This document shows, piece by piece, positions 16,762 through 26,917 of a stretch of DNA of 37,470 bases. The notes under the pieces are model-generated. The model had not been told where the DNA came from, ran no database searches, and saw only the letters and a program-made list of their open reading frames with translations. Position numbers and translations under genes: made by a program. The stretch comes from Mariprofundaceae bacterium. Its GTDB lineage: Bacteria; Pseudomonadota; Zetaproteobacteria; Mariprofundales; Mariprofundaceae. Each line of letters begins with the position of its first letter. Position 1 is the stretch's first letter. The DNA is taken from positions 1 to 37,470 of the forward strand of contig JAUZQT010000069.1 of the NCBI GenBank assembly GCA_030950825.1, in the 5' to 3' direction.

Positions 16762-18188
16762 TGTATTTAAGTGCGCTAGAGCTTCAACAAGCCACCCAAG
16801 GAAAGTGGCACCATCGTACACCAGGAAACCTAAGGTGCATCAAAACCGATAGCCGCCATTTTGAGCATGGTGATGCTTTTCTTGCATTGCACGGGCCTCA
16901 TTTTGATGGCCATCATTACGCCCATGGGCTTGATGGTAAGGCGTGTGCTTTTATTGGCGATCATCAAGGGGTTAAGGGCTGGTCTGACTTGGCGACACCA
17001 CAATTGGAAGTACAAAACACCCAGTTTGCGCTGGGTGATATTGCCCATGCTTGGCGAAAAAAACTGCGCAATACGACGATTGTTGCCATTACAGGCTCTT
17101 ATGGAAAAACAACGGTGCGCTCCATGCTGGTACATGTATTTGATGCATTGGGGATGAAAACAACTGCAACGAAAGGTAATTTAAATAATTTAATTGGCGT
17201 TCCAATGACCTTGCTTGGCATTCCCGATGATACAGACATTGCATTTATCGAATGCGGCATCAGCGAGATTGGTGAGATGCAGCGCTTATCTGAAATTGTT
17301 CACCCTGATATTGTCATATTCACAGGTATCACAGCTGCGCATAGCGAAGGCTTGGGCGGCTTACGCGGTGTTATATATGAGAAAACACAACTATTGAATC
17401 ACCTGAGTGATCAAGGTTGGTGTGCTTTGGGGCATGGTGTTGGTGAGCAATTACGAGACATTCACCATCATCATTGTATGGGAATATGTGTGGGTTATCA
17501 CATGCTTGGAAGTCAACTAACGTTAAGCTACGGCGATGAACAAGCATCATTATCACTGCCACTTCCTGCCGCACATTGGGGCGAAAACATGGCCTTTGTA
17601 GCCTCCATTGCATTGCAATACACACAGCGTCAACAACGTTGCATCAGCCTGACTGAATTAACGAAAAGTCTAGCAAGTTGGCAGCCCGTTCAAGGGCGCT
17701 TGCAAAGCATTTCAGGTATCAATGGCTGTTTGATTTTGGATGATAGTTATAATGCCAATCCCGTCACCATGCAGGCAGCCCTGCATACCCTAGCTGCCAT
17801 GCCATCACGCCGCATTGCTATTTTGGGCGATATGGCTGAATTGGGCGATGTTGCAATATCGGCGCACAAACAACTTGATGCCTCACAATGCGATCTGCTT
17901 ATTTTGGTAGGGAAAAACATGCATGGGCTTTATCAGCAACAAGCCCCATCCGCATCGTTGATGTGGTTCGCCAATACAGATGATTTTCTGGCATGGGTCA
18001 CACATGACTTTTTCACAGCCCAAGATACCATCCTTATCAAGGCATCGCGTAGTATGAGATTTGATAAAATCGTCAGTGCACTAAACACCGATGAAACTTT
18101 TTCACCCCATGCTATGAAAGGTCTGTCGCAGGCTACCAAAGCCGCACGATTTCATGCCCAAAAACCAGGAAGTGCCCATGCTGTATAA
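16761..18188 (+). CDS. murF: UDP-MurNAc-tripeptide--D-Ala-D-Ala ligase
   Basis: AITGSYGKTTVRSM; LDDSYNANPVTMQAAL; AILGDMAELG. Confidence 0.95.
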   Translation: MYLSALELQQATQGKWHHRTPGNLRCIKTDSRHFEHGDAFLALHGPHFDGHHYAHGLDGKACAFIGDHQGVKGWSDLATPQLEVQNTQFALGDIAHAWRKKLRNTTIVAITGSYGKTTVRSMLVHVFDALGMKTTATKGNLNNLIGVPMTLLGIPDDTDIAFIECGISEIGEMQRLSEIVHPDIVIFTGITAAHSEGLGGLRGVIYEKTQLLNHLSDQGWCALGHGVGEQLRDIHHHHCMGICVGYHMLGSQLTLSYGDEQASLSLPLPAAHWGENMAFVASIALQYTQRQQRCISLTELTKSLASWQPVQGRLQSISGINGCLILDDSYNANPVTMQAALHTLAAMPSRRIAILGDMAELGDVAISAHKQLDASQCDLLILVGKNMHGLYQQQAPSASLMWFANTDDFLAWVTHDFFTAQDTILIKASRSMRFDKIVSALNTDETFSPHAMKGLSQATKAARFHAQKPGSAHAV

Positions 18189-19248
18189 TCTTCTTGTTCC
18201 ACTGGCTGATCAATATTCATTTTTCAACCTTTTTCAATATATTACAGTTCGTACCATTGGCGCATTGGTCACATCGCTGATTATTTGCTGGCTGGTTGGG
18301 CCTGCATTTATCCGTCGAATGCAAGCACTGCAGGGTAAGGGTCAGCCTATACGCCATGATGGCCCACAAAGTCACTTATCCAAACAGGGAACCCCAACCA
18401 TGGGGGGACTATTGATTTTATTCAGTCTAAGTGTTTCCACGCTATTATGGGCTGATTTGGAAAATTACTTTATATGGTTGGCGCTACTGGTGACCTTGGG
18501 TTATGGATTGATTGGTGGCTGGGATGATTACCTTAAGTTAACACTGCGTAACAGCAAAGGCTTGGCAGGCCGCTGGAAATTGTTGCTGCAATTTTTATTC
18601 GGTGGTATTGCCGCTGTTGGCCTGATGCAAATAACAGAGCCTATTGTTGATATTCCATTTTTTGCAGTGCAATGGGATATGGGTTACTGGTATATTATAT
18701 TTGTATTATTGGTACTCATCGGCACATCCAATGCTGTGAACCTAACCGATGGACTGGATGGGTTAGCGGTTACGCCAACCTTTATGACAGCGATGGCTTT
18801 GGCAGTGATCGTTTATCTTGCTGGGCATGCCCATTTTTCAGATTATTTATTGATTCCTTATGTTCCAGGAGCAGGTGAATTAACTATTTTTTGCGGCGCA
18901 ATCATGGGTTCTTGTTTGGGATTCTTATGGTTTAACACATATCCAGCGCAGGTTTTTATGGGTGATGTTGGATCACTTGCCCTTGGTGGTGCCTTAGGTT
19001 TTGTGGCTTGTGCGGTACATCAGCAATTTTTACTGGCTATTGCTGGTGGGCTGTTTGTGCTTGAGGCGGTATCGGTGATTGTGCAAGTTACCAGCTTTAA
19101 ACTAACGGGTAAACGTGTCTTTCGCATGGCTCCTATTCATCATCATTATGAGCTTAAAGGCTGGCCTGAACCCAAAGTGATTGTGCGGTTCTGGATCATC
19201 TCGTTTCTATTGGCCTTGGTAGCACTTGCTACCTTGAAAATTCGCTAA
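18178..19248 (+). CDS. mraY: Phospho-MurNAc-pentapeptide translocase
   Basis: GQPIRHDGPQSHLSKQGTPTMGGL; NLTDGLDGLA; APIHHHYELKGWPE. Confidence 0.97.
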   Translation: MLYNLLVPLADQYSFFNLFQYITVRTIGALVTSLIICWLVGPAFIRRMQALQGKGQPIRHDGPQSHLSKQGTPTMGGLLILFSLSVSTLLWADLENYFIWLALLVTLGYGLIGGWDDYLKLTLRNSKGLAGRWKLLLQFLFGGIAAVGLMQITEPIVDIPFFAVQWDMGYWYIIFVLLVLIGTSNAVNLTDGLDGLAVTPTFMTAMALAVIVYLAGHAHFSDYLLIPYVPGAGELTIFCGAIMGSCLGFLWFNTYPAQVFMGDVGSLALGGALGFVACAVHQQFLLAIAGGLFVLEAVSVIVQVTSFKLTGKRVFRMAPIHHHYELKGWPEPKVIVRFWIISFLLALVALATLKIR

Positions 19249-19252
19249 ACTT

Positions 19253-20650
19253 ATGACCAACACAAGGGCACAAAAACATGCCATCATTGGCATGGGAAAA
19301 ACAGGCATATCCATTGCCCATTTTTTGCTGCGACAAGGTTTTTCCTGTGAGGCTTTTGATGAGAATCTAAAAAAACCTCCTGAAGATTTGCCAATACCCT
19401 TTCATCGAGGCGCTTTAAACAGTAAAGAGTTACAAGCATTTGATCGTATCTGGGTAAGTCCAGGTATTCGCTGGTCTTTGCCTGCGCTACAGAAAACGCG
19501 TCATGCTGGCATTCATATGCAAGGTGATTTAAGCCTATTTCTAGAGTATTGTCATACACCGTTAATCGCTATTACTGGCACCAATGGCAAAACTACAGCA
19601 ACACAAATTATACAAACACTTTTGGAGACCTTGCCAGGTGGTTGCGATATGGGTGGTAATATTGGCACGCCTGTACTTGATCTTATCAGACAAGATAAGC
19701 CGATTCGTCACATTGTATTGGAGCTTTCGAGCTTTCAACTAGAGCGTTGCGACGCAATTCACCCTCGCTGGGCAGTGATGCTAAATATTCAAGCTGACCA
19801 TGCGGATATGCATGACAGTGATGCCGCTTATTTGGCAGCAAAACTGCGCCTATTTACCCATCAAGGCATGGGTGATACAGCCATGCTTCCAATGGATGGG
19901 AAGTGGAATGATTTAAGCCAAAGCTTAACAACGCGGGGTGTTCAAGTGCACCGTTTTGGCCAGATCTCTGAGCAAGACCCTGCTGCAGAAACGCTGGTTG
20001 CTGGTATTTTAAATAGTAAGAAACGACATATTTTATTTTGGCATCAGGATGGGCAACGCCAAAATATTCATTGCCAAGATATTCCAACAAGAGGCCTACA
20101 CCAGCATATTAATTTGGCTGTTGCAGCCCAAGCCGCAGCTGATTTTGGTGTGTCCAGCTATGTTATACGTGAGGCCATCACATCATTTCGAGGCCTAAAG
20201 CACCGCCTCAGGCTGCTTGGAAACGTTGCCAAACATGATTGGTTTGATGATTCCAAAGCAACCAATCCAGCCGCAGCTAAAGCTGCGTTGGCTTCTTTTG
20301 ATCAAAGCATTTGGATTTGTGGCGGTTTGCGCAAAGGGCTCGATTTAACGGTATTATCCAATACCATCCGCGCGCATGTGGCACATGCCATTGTCATTGG
20401 CAAAGACAAAAAAGCCTATATTCAATTGCTTCAAAGCTCAGGGATCCGTTATACAGTAGCCAACAGCATGGAGCGTGCTGTGCTTATTGCCGCCGCACAT
20501 GCAAGCCAATTGCCTGTTTTGTTATCACCGGCTGCTGCCAGTCAAGATCAGTTTGCCAATTATGCTGAACGCGGGCAGGCCTTTGCCAAGGCAATCAATG
20601 CATTGGAAAAACAAGTGTTGAAAAAACAAGCCGTGGAGAAACAGGCATAA
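19253..20650 (+). CDS. murD: UDP-MurNAc-L-Ala--D-Glu ligase
   Basis: AITGTNGKTTATQII; LELSSFQLE; NPAAAKAAL. Confidence 0.96.
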   Translation: MTNTRAQKHAIIGMGKTGISIAHFLLRQGFSCEAFDENLKKPPEDLPIPFHRGALNSKELQAFDRIWVSPGIRWSLPALQKTRHAGIHMQGDLSLFLEYCHTPLIAITGTNGKTTATQIIQTLLETLPGGCDMGGNIGTPVLDLIRQDKPIRHIVLELSSFQLERCDAIHPRWAVMLNIQADHADMHDSDAAYLAAKLRLFTHQGMGDTAMLPMDGKWNDLSQSLTTRGVQVHRFGQISEQDPAAETLVAGILNSKKRHILFWHQDGQRQNIHCQDIPTRGLHQHINLAVAAQAAADFGVSSYVIREAITSFRGLKHRLRLLGNVAKHDWFDDSKATNPAAAKAALASFDQSIWICGGLRKGLDLTVLSNTIRAHVAHAIVIGKDKKAYIQLLQSSGIRYTVANSMERAVLIAAAHASQLPVLLSPAAASQDQFANYAERGQAFAKAINALEKQVLKKQAVEKQA

Positions 20651-21783
20651 TGCGCGCGCCTGTTGATGCCATTCTTGTCGGATGTGTCTTGCTATTGCTT
20701 GCATTGAGTACACTCATGGTGAGTAGCGCTAGTTTAAGCGTCGCAGAAGTGCGTTATGGTGATGCTTTTCAAATTATCCGTCATTGGTTGGTCTATATTC
20801 CTTTTGGACTACTATTGATGTGGGCTGTTTCACTTGTCTCTCCCAACTCTTGGAAAGCCATGAGTCTGCCTATACTGATCGTTGCATTATTGATCATGGT
20901 TAGTGTTCTTATCACAGGCCAAGAACTTAATGGTGCAACCCGTTGGTTTTCTCTGTTTGGTATAAGTTTGCAGCCTGTTGAGCTACTAAAACCAGCTGTT
21001 ATTTTATACATAGCATACTATATGAGTCATTTCCCAGATCGACTCAAACAATTATCCAGTGGCCTGGCACCGATGTTGCTCATGCTTGGAACGGCATTGT
21101 TGTTGCTTCTGTTGCAACCTGATTTTGGTAATGCCTTATTGCTCGCTGCTGTCTGTTTTGCTTTGTGGTTTGTGGGTGGAATACCATTTCGACACTTGAT
21201 AGGTACCAGCATGGTTTTGCTGCCCATTGCGATCATTGCGGTTGTTGTCGCGCCTTATCGTGTTCAGCGGTTATTAAGTTTTACCGATCCATGGGCAGAT
21301 CCTTTTGATACAGGTTACCAGCTGATTCAGTCGATGATCGCCTTTGGTTCAGGTGGTATCACAGGCGTGGGTGTGGGACAGGGCATACAAAAATTATTTT
21401 ATCTTCCTGAATCTTTCACTGATTTTATTGCCGCAGTCATGGGCGAAGAACTTGGACTTATTGGAACCGTTTCCCTGATTCTTATTTTTGCAGTCATCAT
21501 TATGCGTGGGCTGCACATTGCCATGCGTTGTACGCATGCTTTTGAGCGCCTACTGGCCACAGGGTGTACACTGCTTATCGGTATCAGCTTCTTCATCAAC
21601 CTCGCAGCAGTCATGGGAATGATTCCCACCAAAGGCATGCCTATTCCATTTTTCTCTTATGGTGGTAGCGCTCTTTTTGGCAATTGCATTTTGATGGGCT
21701 TATTATTGGGGATTCATAGGCGTTTGCCAGTCACACAGAATAAAAAGGCACGCCAGCATAAAAATATAGAGGTCACAGCATGA
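20650..21783 (+). CDS. ftsW: Peptidoglycan glycosyltransferase FtsW
   Basis: SEDS family: multi-TM, QPDFGNALLL, LPESFTDFIAAVMGEELG, PFFSYGGSAL. Confidence 0.96.
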   Translation: MRAPVDAILVGCVLLLLALSTLMVSSASLSVAEVRYGDAFQIIRHWLVYIPFGLLLMWAVSLVSPNSWKAMSLPILIVALLIMVSVLITGQELNGATRWFSLFGISLQPVELLKPAVILYIAYYMSHFPDRLKQLSSGLAPMLLMLGTALLLLLLQPDFGNALLLAAVCFALWFVGGIPFRHLIGTSMVLLPIAIIAVVVAPYRVQRLLSFTDPWADPFDTGYQLIQSMIAFGSGGITGVGVGQGIQKLFYLPESFTDFIAAVMGEELGLIGTVSLILIFAVIIMRGLHIAMRCTHAFERLLATGCTLLIGISFFINLAAVMGMIPTKGMPIPFFSYGGSALFGNCILMGLLLGIHRRLPVTQNKKARQHKNIEVTA

Positions 21784-22901
21784 ACAGTTGTCGTACACTT
21801 CAACTCTGTATTGCTGGTGGTGGCACCGGTGGGCATGTGATGCCAGCGTTGGCTTTGGCCGATGCCGCACGCCAGCGTTGGCAGTCTTTGCAAGTATCGT
21901 TTATAGGTGCTGAACGCGGCCTTGAAGCTCAGCTGCTTCCTGAGCGTGGTGAAGATGTGCTATTGCTAAAAATGCATGCTGTGCAAGGTGTCGGGCTGCT
22001 GCATAAACTGCGTGTGTTATTATGGGAAATGCCCCGCGCGGTTTATCATATTCGCAGGCATTGGAAAAAACAATCGCCGACCCTGCTTGTGGGTGTGGGT
22101 GGTTATGCCAGTGCAACGGGTGTGATTGCAGCGATTATCAACCGAATTCCTGTGGTTCTCTACGAACAAAATGCGGTGCCTGGTTTGGTTAATCGTACTT
22201 TGGCTCGTTTTTCCAAGTGCATCATGCTGGGTTTTACAGAAGCAGAAATATACTTTAAAGCCAAGCAAACCGTACACACAGGCAATATTGTGCGTACAGC
22301 AATTGCCAATACCCGTTGGAAAAATCACAGCCCGCCTTGCCTGCTGGTGCTCGGCGGCTCACAAGGTGCGCGTTTTCTTAACCAAACTGTTCCGCAAGCA
22401 TGTATTGCGCTGCATGAGCAAGGTAAATCTTTCACGGTTGTGCATGTCTGTGGCGGTGATGAAAGCCAACGTAGAGAGGTTGAGGATTGCTACCAGAAAG
22501 TGGGTATAACAGCTAAAGTCATGTCCTTTTGCACGGATATGCCCAATTTCTATGCATGTGGTAGCTTGATGATTGCACGCGCTGGTGCCATGACTGTTGC
22601 TGAAGCCAATAGCATTGGTTTACCCAGCATTTTTGTGCCATTACCACATGCCGCAGACCAACACCAAACATACAATGCGCGTAGTTTAAGTGATCAAGGT
22701 GCTGCCTTACTGTTTGAACAACAAGATAATAATGCCAACACCATGGCCAAACTCATCAGTGACACATTATTTAATAGCCAACAGTTGCAAGCCATGCATA
22801 AGGCCAGTTGTTTGATTTGCATCCAAGATGCCAAACAGCGTCAACTGGATGTGTTATCCCTGTGGTTGGAAAAAGAAGGGCTGGAGTCAACAAGCTCATG
22901 A
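21780..22901 (+). CDS. murG: Undecaprenyl-PP-MurNAc-pentapeptide GlcNAc transferase
   Basis: IAGGGTGGHVMPALALAD; LVLGGSQGARFLNQ; RAGAMTVAE. Confidence 0.97.
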   Translation: MNSCRTLQLCIAGGGTGGHVMPALALADAARQRWQSLQVSFIGAERGLEAQLLPERGEDVLLLKMHAVQGVGLLHKLRVLLWEMPRAVYHIRRHWKKQSPTLLVGVGGYASATGVIAAIINRIPVVLYEQNAVPGLVNRTLARFSKCIMLGFTEAEIYFKAKQTVHTGNIVRTAIANTRWKNHSPPCLLVLGGSQGARFLNQTVPQACIALHEQGKSFTVVHVCGGDESQRREVEDCYQKVGITAKVMSFCTDMPNFYACGSLMIARAGAMTVAEANSIGLPSIFVPLPHAADQHQTYNARSLSDQGAALLFEQQDNNANTMAKLISDTLFNSQQLQAMHKASCLICIQDAKQRQLDVLSLWLEKEGLESTSS

Positions 22902-24292
22902 AATCCCGTGTTCAACTCATTCACTTCACTGGCATTGGCGGCATTGGTATGAGTGGTATTGCCGAATTATTGCACAACCAAGGCTTTGTTGTGCAAGGCA
23001 GTGACGCAGCGGATAGCCCCAATGTTCAACGTCTTCGCGATTTGGGCATTTCCGTGGCCATCGGTCACGCAGCGGAGCATATTGGCGATGCACAAGTCGT
23101 TGTGGTGACTTCGGCGGTGAATGATGCAAACCCTGAAATTTTGGCCGCCCGTGCATGCAATATTCCAGTTATTCCACGCGCAGAAATGCTTGCTGAATTG
23201 ATGCGCATGAAACAAGGCATTGCCATTGCTGGTAGCCATGGAAAAACCACGATTACTTCCATGATTGCGCACGCTATGGAAGTTGCAGGTTTGGATCCGA
23301 CTTATGTGATAGGCGGGCGTTTGATGGCATCAGGAAGCAATACCCGCCTTGGTGGCAGCCCTTGGCTGGTTGTTGAAGCCGATGAAAGTGATGGTTCCTT
23401 TCTGCATTTATCACCCACCATCACCGTTGTTAGCAATATTGATCCCGAACACCTCGATCACTATGGCGACTTTGAAACATTGATGGCTGCCTTTGTACAA
23501 TTTGTGAATCAGACACCTTTCTATGGTCGTGTGATTTTGCACCAAGAGCACCCTCACGTTGCCAGCCTGCGTGAACATGTGCACAAACCCATTACAACCT
23601 ATGGTTGTAGCCCACAAGCAGATATACACCTGATACAATCAAGCTGTGATAGCTATGCGCAGCAGTTAACCATTGGGATGCATGATGCTCAATCCGATAG
23701 GGTGCAAACACAGCAGCTCTATTTACCGATGCCAGGGCTGCACAATGCTGAAAATGCCCTCGCAGCTATTGCAGTGTTACGCGATCTTGGTATTGATTGG
23801 CCGACTATTCAGCAAGGCTTCAAGAGTTTCTCCGGTATTCAACGCCGTTTTCAGTGTTTTTCAAACAACAATAGCGTATTGGTCGATGACTATGCCCACC
23901 ACCCCAAAGAGGTGATGGCAACATTGGAAGCGGCGCGCACATGCTGGGCAGATCGTCATATTACAGCCATTTTCCAACCCCATCGTTACACGCGCACCCG
24001 TGATTTAATGGAAGAATTTTTAGGCAGCTTTGAACTTGCCAATGAGCTTATTTTGTTGCCCGTTTATGCCGCCAGTGAGGCACCCATTGAAGGGGCAACA
24101 TCCAAGGCTTTGCAACAAGGTTTATTGCGTCGCGGCCACCGCCAAGTTTCACTGGTGGATGATTTGGATGCAGCCTTTGTCAGTGCACTGGCTGCGTTGA
24201 ATGACAATCATATTGTTTTACTGATGGGCGCAGGTTCCATTGGTTTGCTGGGTGCACGTCTGCGTCATGCTTTAGGACAAGAAAGCCAATGA
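22898..24292 (+). CDS. murC: UDP-MurNAc--L-alanine ligase
   Basis: IHFTGIGGIGMSGIAELL; AGSHGKTTITSMIA; start at MKSRVQLIHF. Confidence 0.96.
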   Translation: MKSRVQLIHFTGIGGIGMSGIAELLHNQGFVVQGSDAADSPNVQRLRDLGISVAIGHAAEHIGDAQVVVVTSAVNDANPEILAARACNIPVIPRAEMLAELMRMKQGIAIAGSHGKTTITSMIAHAMEVAGLDPTYVIGGRLMASGSNTRLGGSPWLVVEADESDGSFLHLSPTITVVSNIDPEHLDHYGDFETLMAAFVQFVNQTPFYGRVILHQEHPHVASLREHVHKPITTYGCSPQADIHLIQSSCDSYAQQLTIGMHDAQSDRVQTQQLYLPMPGLHNAENALAAIAVLRDLGIDWPTIQQGFKSFSGIQRRFQCFSNNNSVLVDDYAHHPKEVMATLEAARTCWADRHITAIFQPHRYTRTRDLMEEFLGSFELANELILLPVYAASEAPIEGATSKALQQGLLRRGHRQVSLVDDLDAAFVSALAALNDNHIVLLMGAGSIGLLGARLRHALGQESQ

Positions 24293-25179
24293 GTTGGCAG
24301 CAGCCACTACAGAGCTTCGGTGAGCTTAGCCAGCATGAATCCATGGCTGCGCATACCACGCTTGCCGTGGGTGGTATGGCTACATGGTATTTCAAACCGC
24401 ATCATAAGATTGCCTTGTGTCAGGCGCTGTCATTGATTCCTGACGAAATTAGGATTCTTCCGCTTGGGCGTGGTAGTAATCTGCTTGTATCTGATCAAGG
24501 GTTTAAAGGCATGGTGATTGATTTAGGTATGCTGAATCACGTTGAAATAAAAGGTCGTACTTTAACTGCTCAAGCTGGGAGCCGTATGTCCAAGCTGGCG
24601 CAGACAGCCGCCAAAGCAGGGCTTAGCGGGCTTGAATTTATGGCAACTGTCCCTGGTGATTTGGGTGGCGGCATTGCAATGAATGCAGGAGCATTTGGGC
24701 AACAAGCATCAGATACTTGCCTGCAAGTAGATATTGTTCACCGCCATGGCAATGAAGAAACCTTATCCAAACAACAATTGAATATGGTTTATCGCCATAG
24801 CCAGATTCCTGATCAGGCGATTATCCTTGCCGCCAGTTTTGAATTACTCAAGGGAAAGGCTGAAAATATTCTCCATGCCATGCGCCATATGCGCCAAAAA
24901 CGTTCACAGTCCCAACCTTTGGCACTGCCCAACTGTGGTTCGGTATTTAAAAACCCAGAAGGAGATTACGCCGCACGCTTGATTGAAGCAGTAGGGCTCA
25001 AGGGAAAGTGCATGGGTGACGCTCAAATATCGAATGTGCATGCCAACTTTATTGTGAATCATGGTAGTGCATCCAGTGATGATATACATGCGCTTATTGC
25101 GTTGGTACAACACAGTGTTTTTGAAAAGTTTGCCATCCATTTGGAGCCAGAAGTGCGAATTTTGGAGTCGGTGCAATGA
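24289..25179 (+). CDS. murB: UDP-N-acetylenolpyruvoylglucosamine reductase
   Basis: HTTLAVGGMATW; GRGSNLLVSD; GDLGGGIAMNAGAFG; GSVFKNPEG. Confidence 0.96.
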   Translation: MSWQQPLQSFGELSQHESMAAHTTLAVGGMATWYFKPHHKIALCQALSLIPDEIRILPLGRGSNLLVSDQGFKGMVIDLGMLNHVEIKGRTLTAQAGSRMSKLAQTAAKAGLSGLEFMATVPGDLGGGIAMNAGAFGQQASDTCLQVDIVHRHGNEETLSKQQLNMVYRHSQIPDQAIILAASFELLKGKAENILHAMRHMRQKRSQSQPLALPNCGSVFKNPEGDYAARLIEAVGLKGKCMGDAQISNVHANFIVNHGSASSDDIHALIALVQHSVFEKFAIHLEPEVRILESVQ

Positions 25180-26090
25180 ATGAACGTATACATCATAGCC
25201 GCGCCAAAAAAGTTGCTGTTTTAATGGGTGGAAGATCTGCCGAACGTGATATATCACTGCAATCAGGGCATGCCGTATTGGCAGCACTGAAGTCTGCTGG
25301 GGTCAATAGTATCGCTATTGATTTACAAGCTGACTGGGCAAGCCATATTCACAATGCAGCGGTTGATGTGGCTTTTATTGCACTGCATGGCACATGGGGT
25401 GAAGATGGCTGTATCCAAGGGTTACTTGAAACCATGGATGTTCCCTACACGGGTTCAGGCGTTGCTGCATCGGCACTGTGTATGAACAAAGTGCGAACCA
25501 AACAGCTATTACAGCATGCAGGACTTACAGTACCTGTTGATATTACCATCAACCACGATGGCCCCATTCGCTACCCTGTATTTATCAAGCCTGTTGATGA
25601 AGGTTCGAGTGTGGGGCTTCACCAAGTGAATAATGTGCACGATTGGCAGGCCTTACAATTGGATCAAACACGTCAGTGGATGGCTGAAATGCCAGTTAAG
25701 GGTGTGGAAGTCGCCGTGTCTGTACTCAATGGCACTGCTTTGATGCCTGTTGAGGTAAATCCGATATCTGGCGTGTACGATTTTGCGTCTAAATACACAC
25801 AAGGTGCTACTGAATACTTCTGCCCAGCACGTCTGCCAGCTGAAATGCTACGTTTATGTATGCAGCAAGCGGAACATGCTGTCCAGATAACTGGCTGCAA
25901 AGGTGCGCCACGTGTTGATATGATTGTGGGTGATGGCGGTGTTCCTTCTCTTTTGGAGGTGAATACCATTCCAGGGATGACTGAAACGAGCCTGTTGCCT
26001 AAAGCAGCGGCAGCGGCTGGTATTGATTTTCAACAGCTTTGTTTAAAAATTCTTGGGTCAGCAAGCTTGGAACACGGAGCTTTGCAATGA
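25176..26090 (+). CDS. ddl: D-alanine--D-alanine ligase
   Basis: VAVLMGGRSAERDISLQSG; FIALHGTWGEDG; KPVDEGSSVG; EVNTIPGMT. Confidence 0.96.
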   Translation: MNERIHHSRAKKVAVLMGGRSAERDISLQSGHAVLAALKSAGVNSIAIDLQADWASHIHNAAVDVAFIALHGTWGEDGCIQGLLETMDVPYTGSGVAASALCMNKVRTKQLLQHAGLTVPVDITINHDGPIRYPVFIKPVDEGSSVGLHQVNNVHDWQALQLDQTRQWMAEMPVKGVEVAVSVLNGTALMPVEVNPISGVYDFASKYTQGATEYFCPARLPAEMLRLCMQQAEHAVQITGCKGAPRVDMIVGDGGVPSLLEVNTIPGMTETSLLPKAAAAAGIDFQQLCLKILGSASLEHGALQ

Positions 26091-26917
26091 CACATACCCG
26101 TATTCGCAACAAACAAAAAGAGATGAAGAAAGTAGCTAGGTTCAGATGGTTGTTGCGCTGCAAACAAACGCTCACGGTTGGTGTAGCAGGTCTTCTGTTG
26201 TGTGCAGTCACACTATCTGGTTTGTGGTCACTGAATCAGAGTTTGAGTATTCAGCAATGGAATATATATGCCGCAGCACCATTGAAAGCTGATATTGAGC
26301 AGGCTTTACAGAAAATGGAATCCCTTGATTTCTGGCATTCTCGTCCAGCTTATTTGCGGCAACAGCTATTGAGCCGCATCCCCGATTTGGCAGATATTCA
26401 CATTCAACGGCAGCTACCCAATACATTGATCATTCATGTCACATCACGCAAAGCCATTGCGTTATGGTTCAATAAAGAAGCCTTTAATAAAGGCATCTTA
26501 GCCAAAAATCAGGGAAGCTCAGGCAATACAGCTCGGCAAGGGCAGCTATACCTTGTGGATGAAAGCGGTATAGCTTATCGTCCTCGAAAATATGGAGAAT
26601 CATCCGATCTTCCTGTTTTGCGCATGAAACTGGCATATTTGCAAGCTGCATGCCAATGGCTCGCCACGCTTAAACGGGATCAACCACAATGGTTTGCCCG
26701 CAGCAGTGAGCTGTTTGCCACACATGATGGCTGGAAGTTAAATCTTACAGCAGGGCAACAATGGCATCTGCCTTTCGGGTTAAGGGGATTGCAAAATATT
26801 AACTTGCTTACCAATATCTTAAAGCAGCCACGTTGGCAGGCTGGTCATTGGTGTATTGATACGCGTCTAGAAAACCGCTGGTTTTTACGTCCAGCAACGC
26901 ATGAGGGAATTGTCTAA
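26087..26917 (+). CDS. ftsQ: Cell division protein FtsQ
   Basis: Basic N-terminus, single TM, POTRA-like region with IPDLADIHIQRQLPNTLIIHVTSRKAIALW; between ddl and ftsA. Confidence 0.88.
   Translation: MTHTRIRNKQKEMKKVARFRWLLRCKQTLTVGVAGLLLCAVTLSGLWSLNQSLSIQQWNIYAAAPLKADIEQALQKMESLDFWHSRPAYLRQQLLSRIPDLADIHIQRQLPNTLIIHVTSRKAIALWFNKEAFNKGILAKNQGSSGNTARQGQLYLVDESGIAYRPRKYGESSDLPVLRMKLAYLQAACQWLATLKRDQPQWFARSSELFATHDGWKLNLTAGQQWHLPFGLRGLQNINLLTNILKQPRWQAGHWCIDTRLENRWFLRPATHEGIV

Noticed and set aside
16833-17157. Overlapping antisense and alternate-frame ORFs within the dcw cluster (e.g. 16830-17135 minus, 16861-17157 plus)
   Set aside because: All lie inside well-recognised mur/fts genes and have low-complexity or atypical composition.
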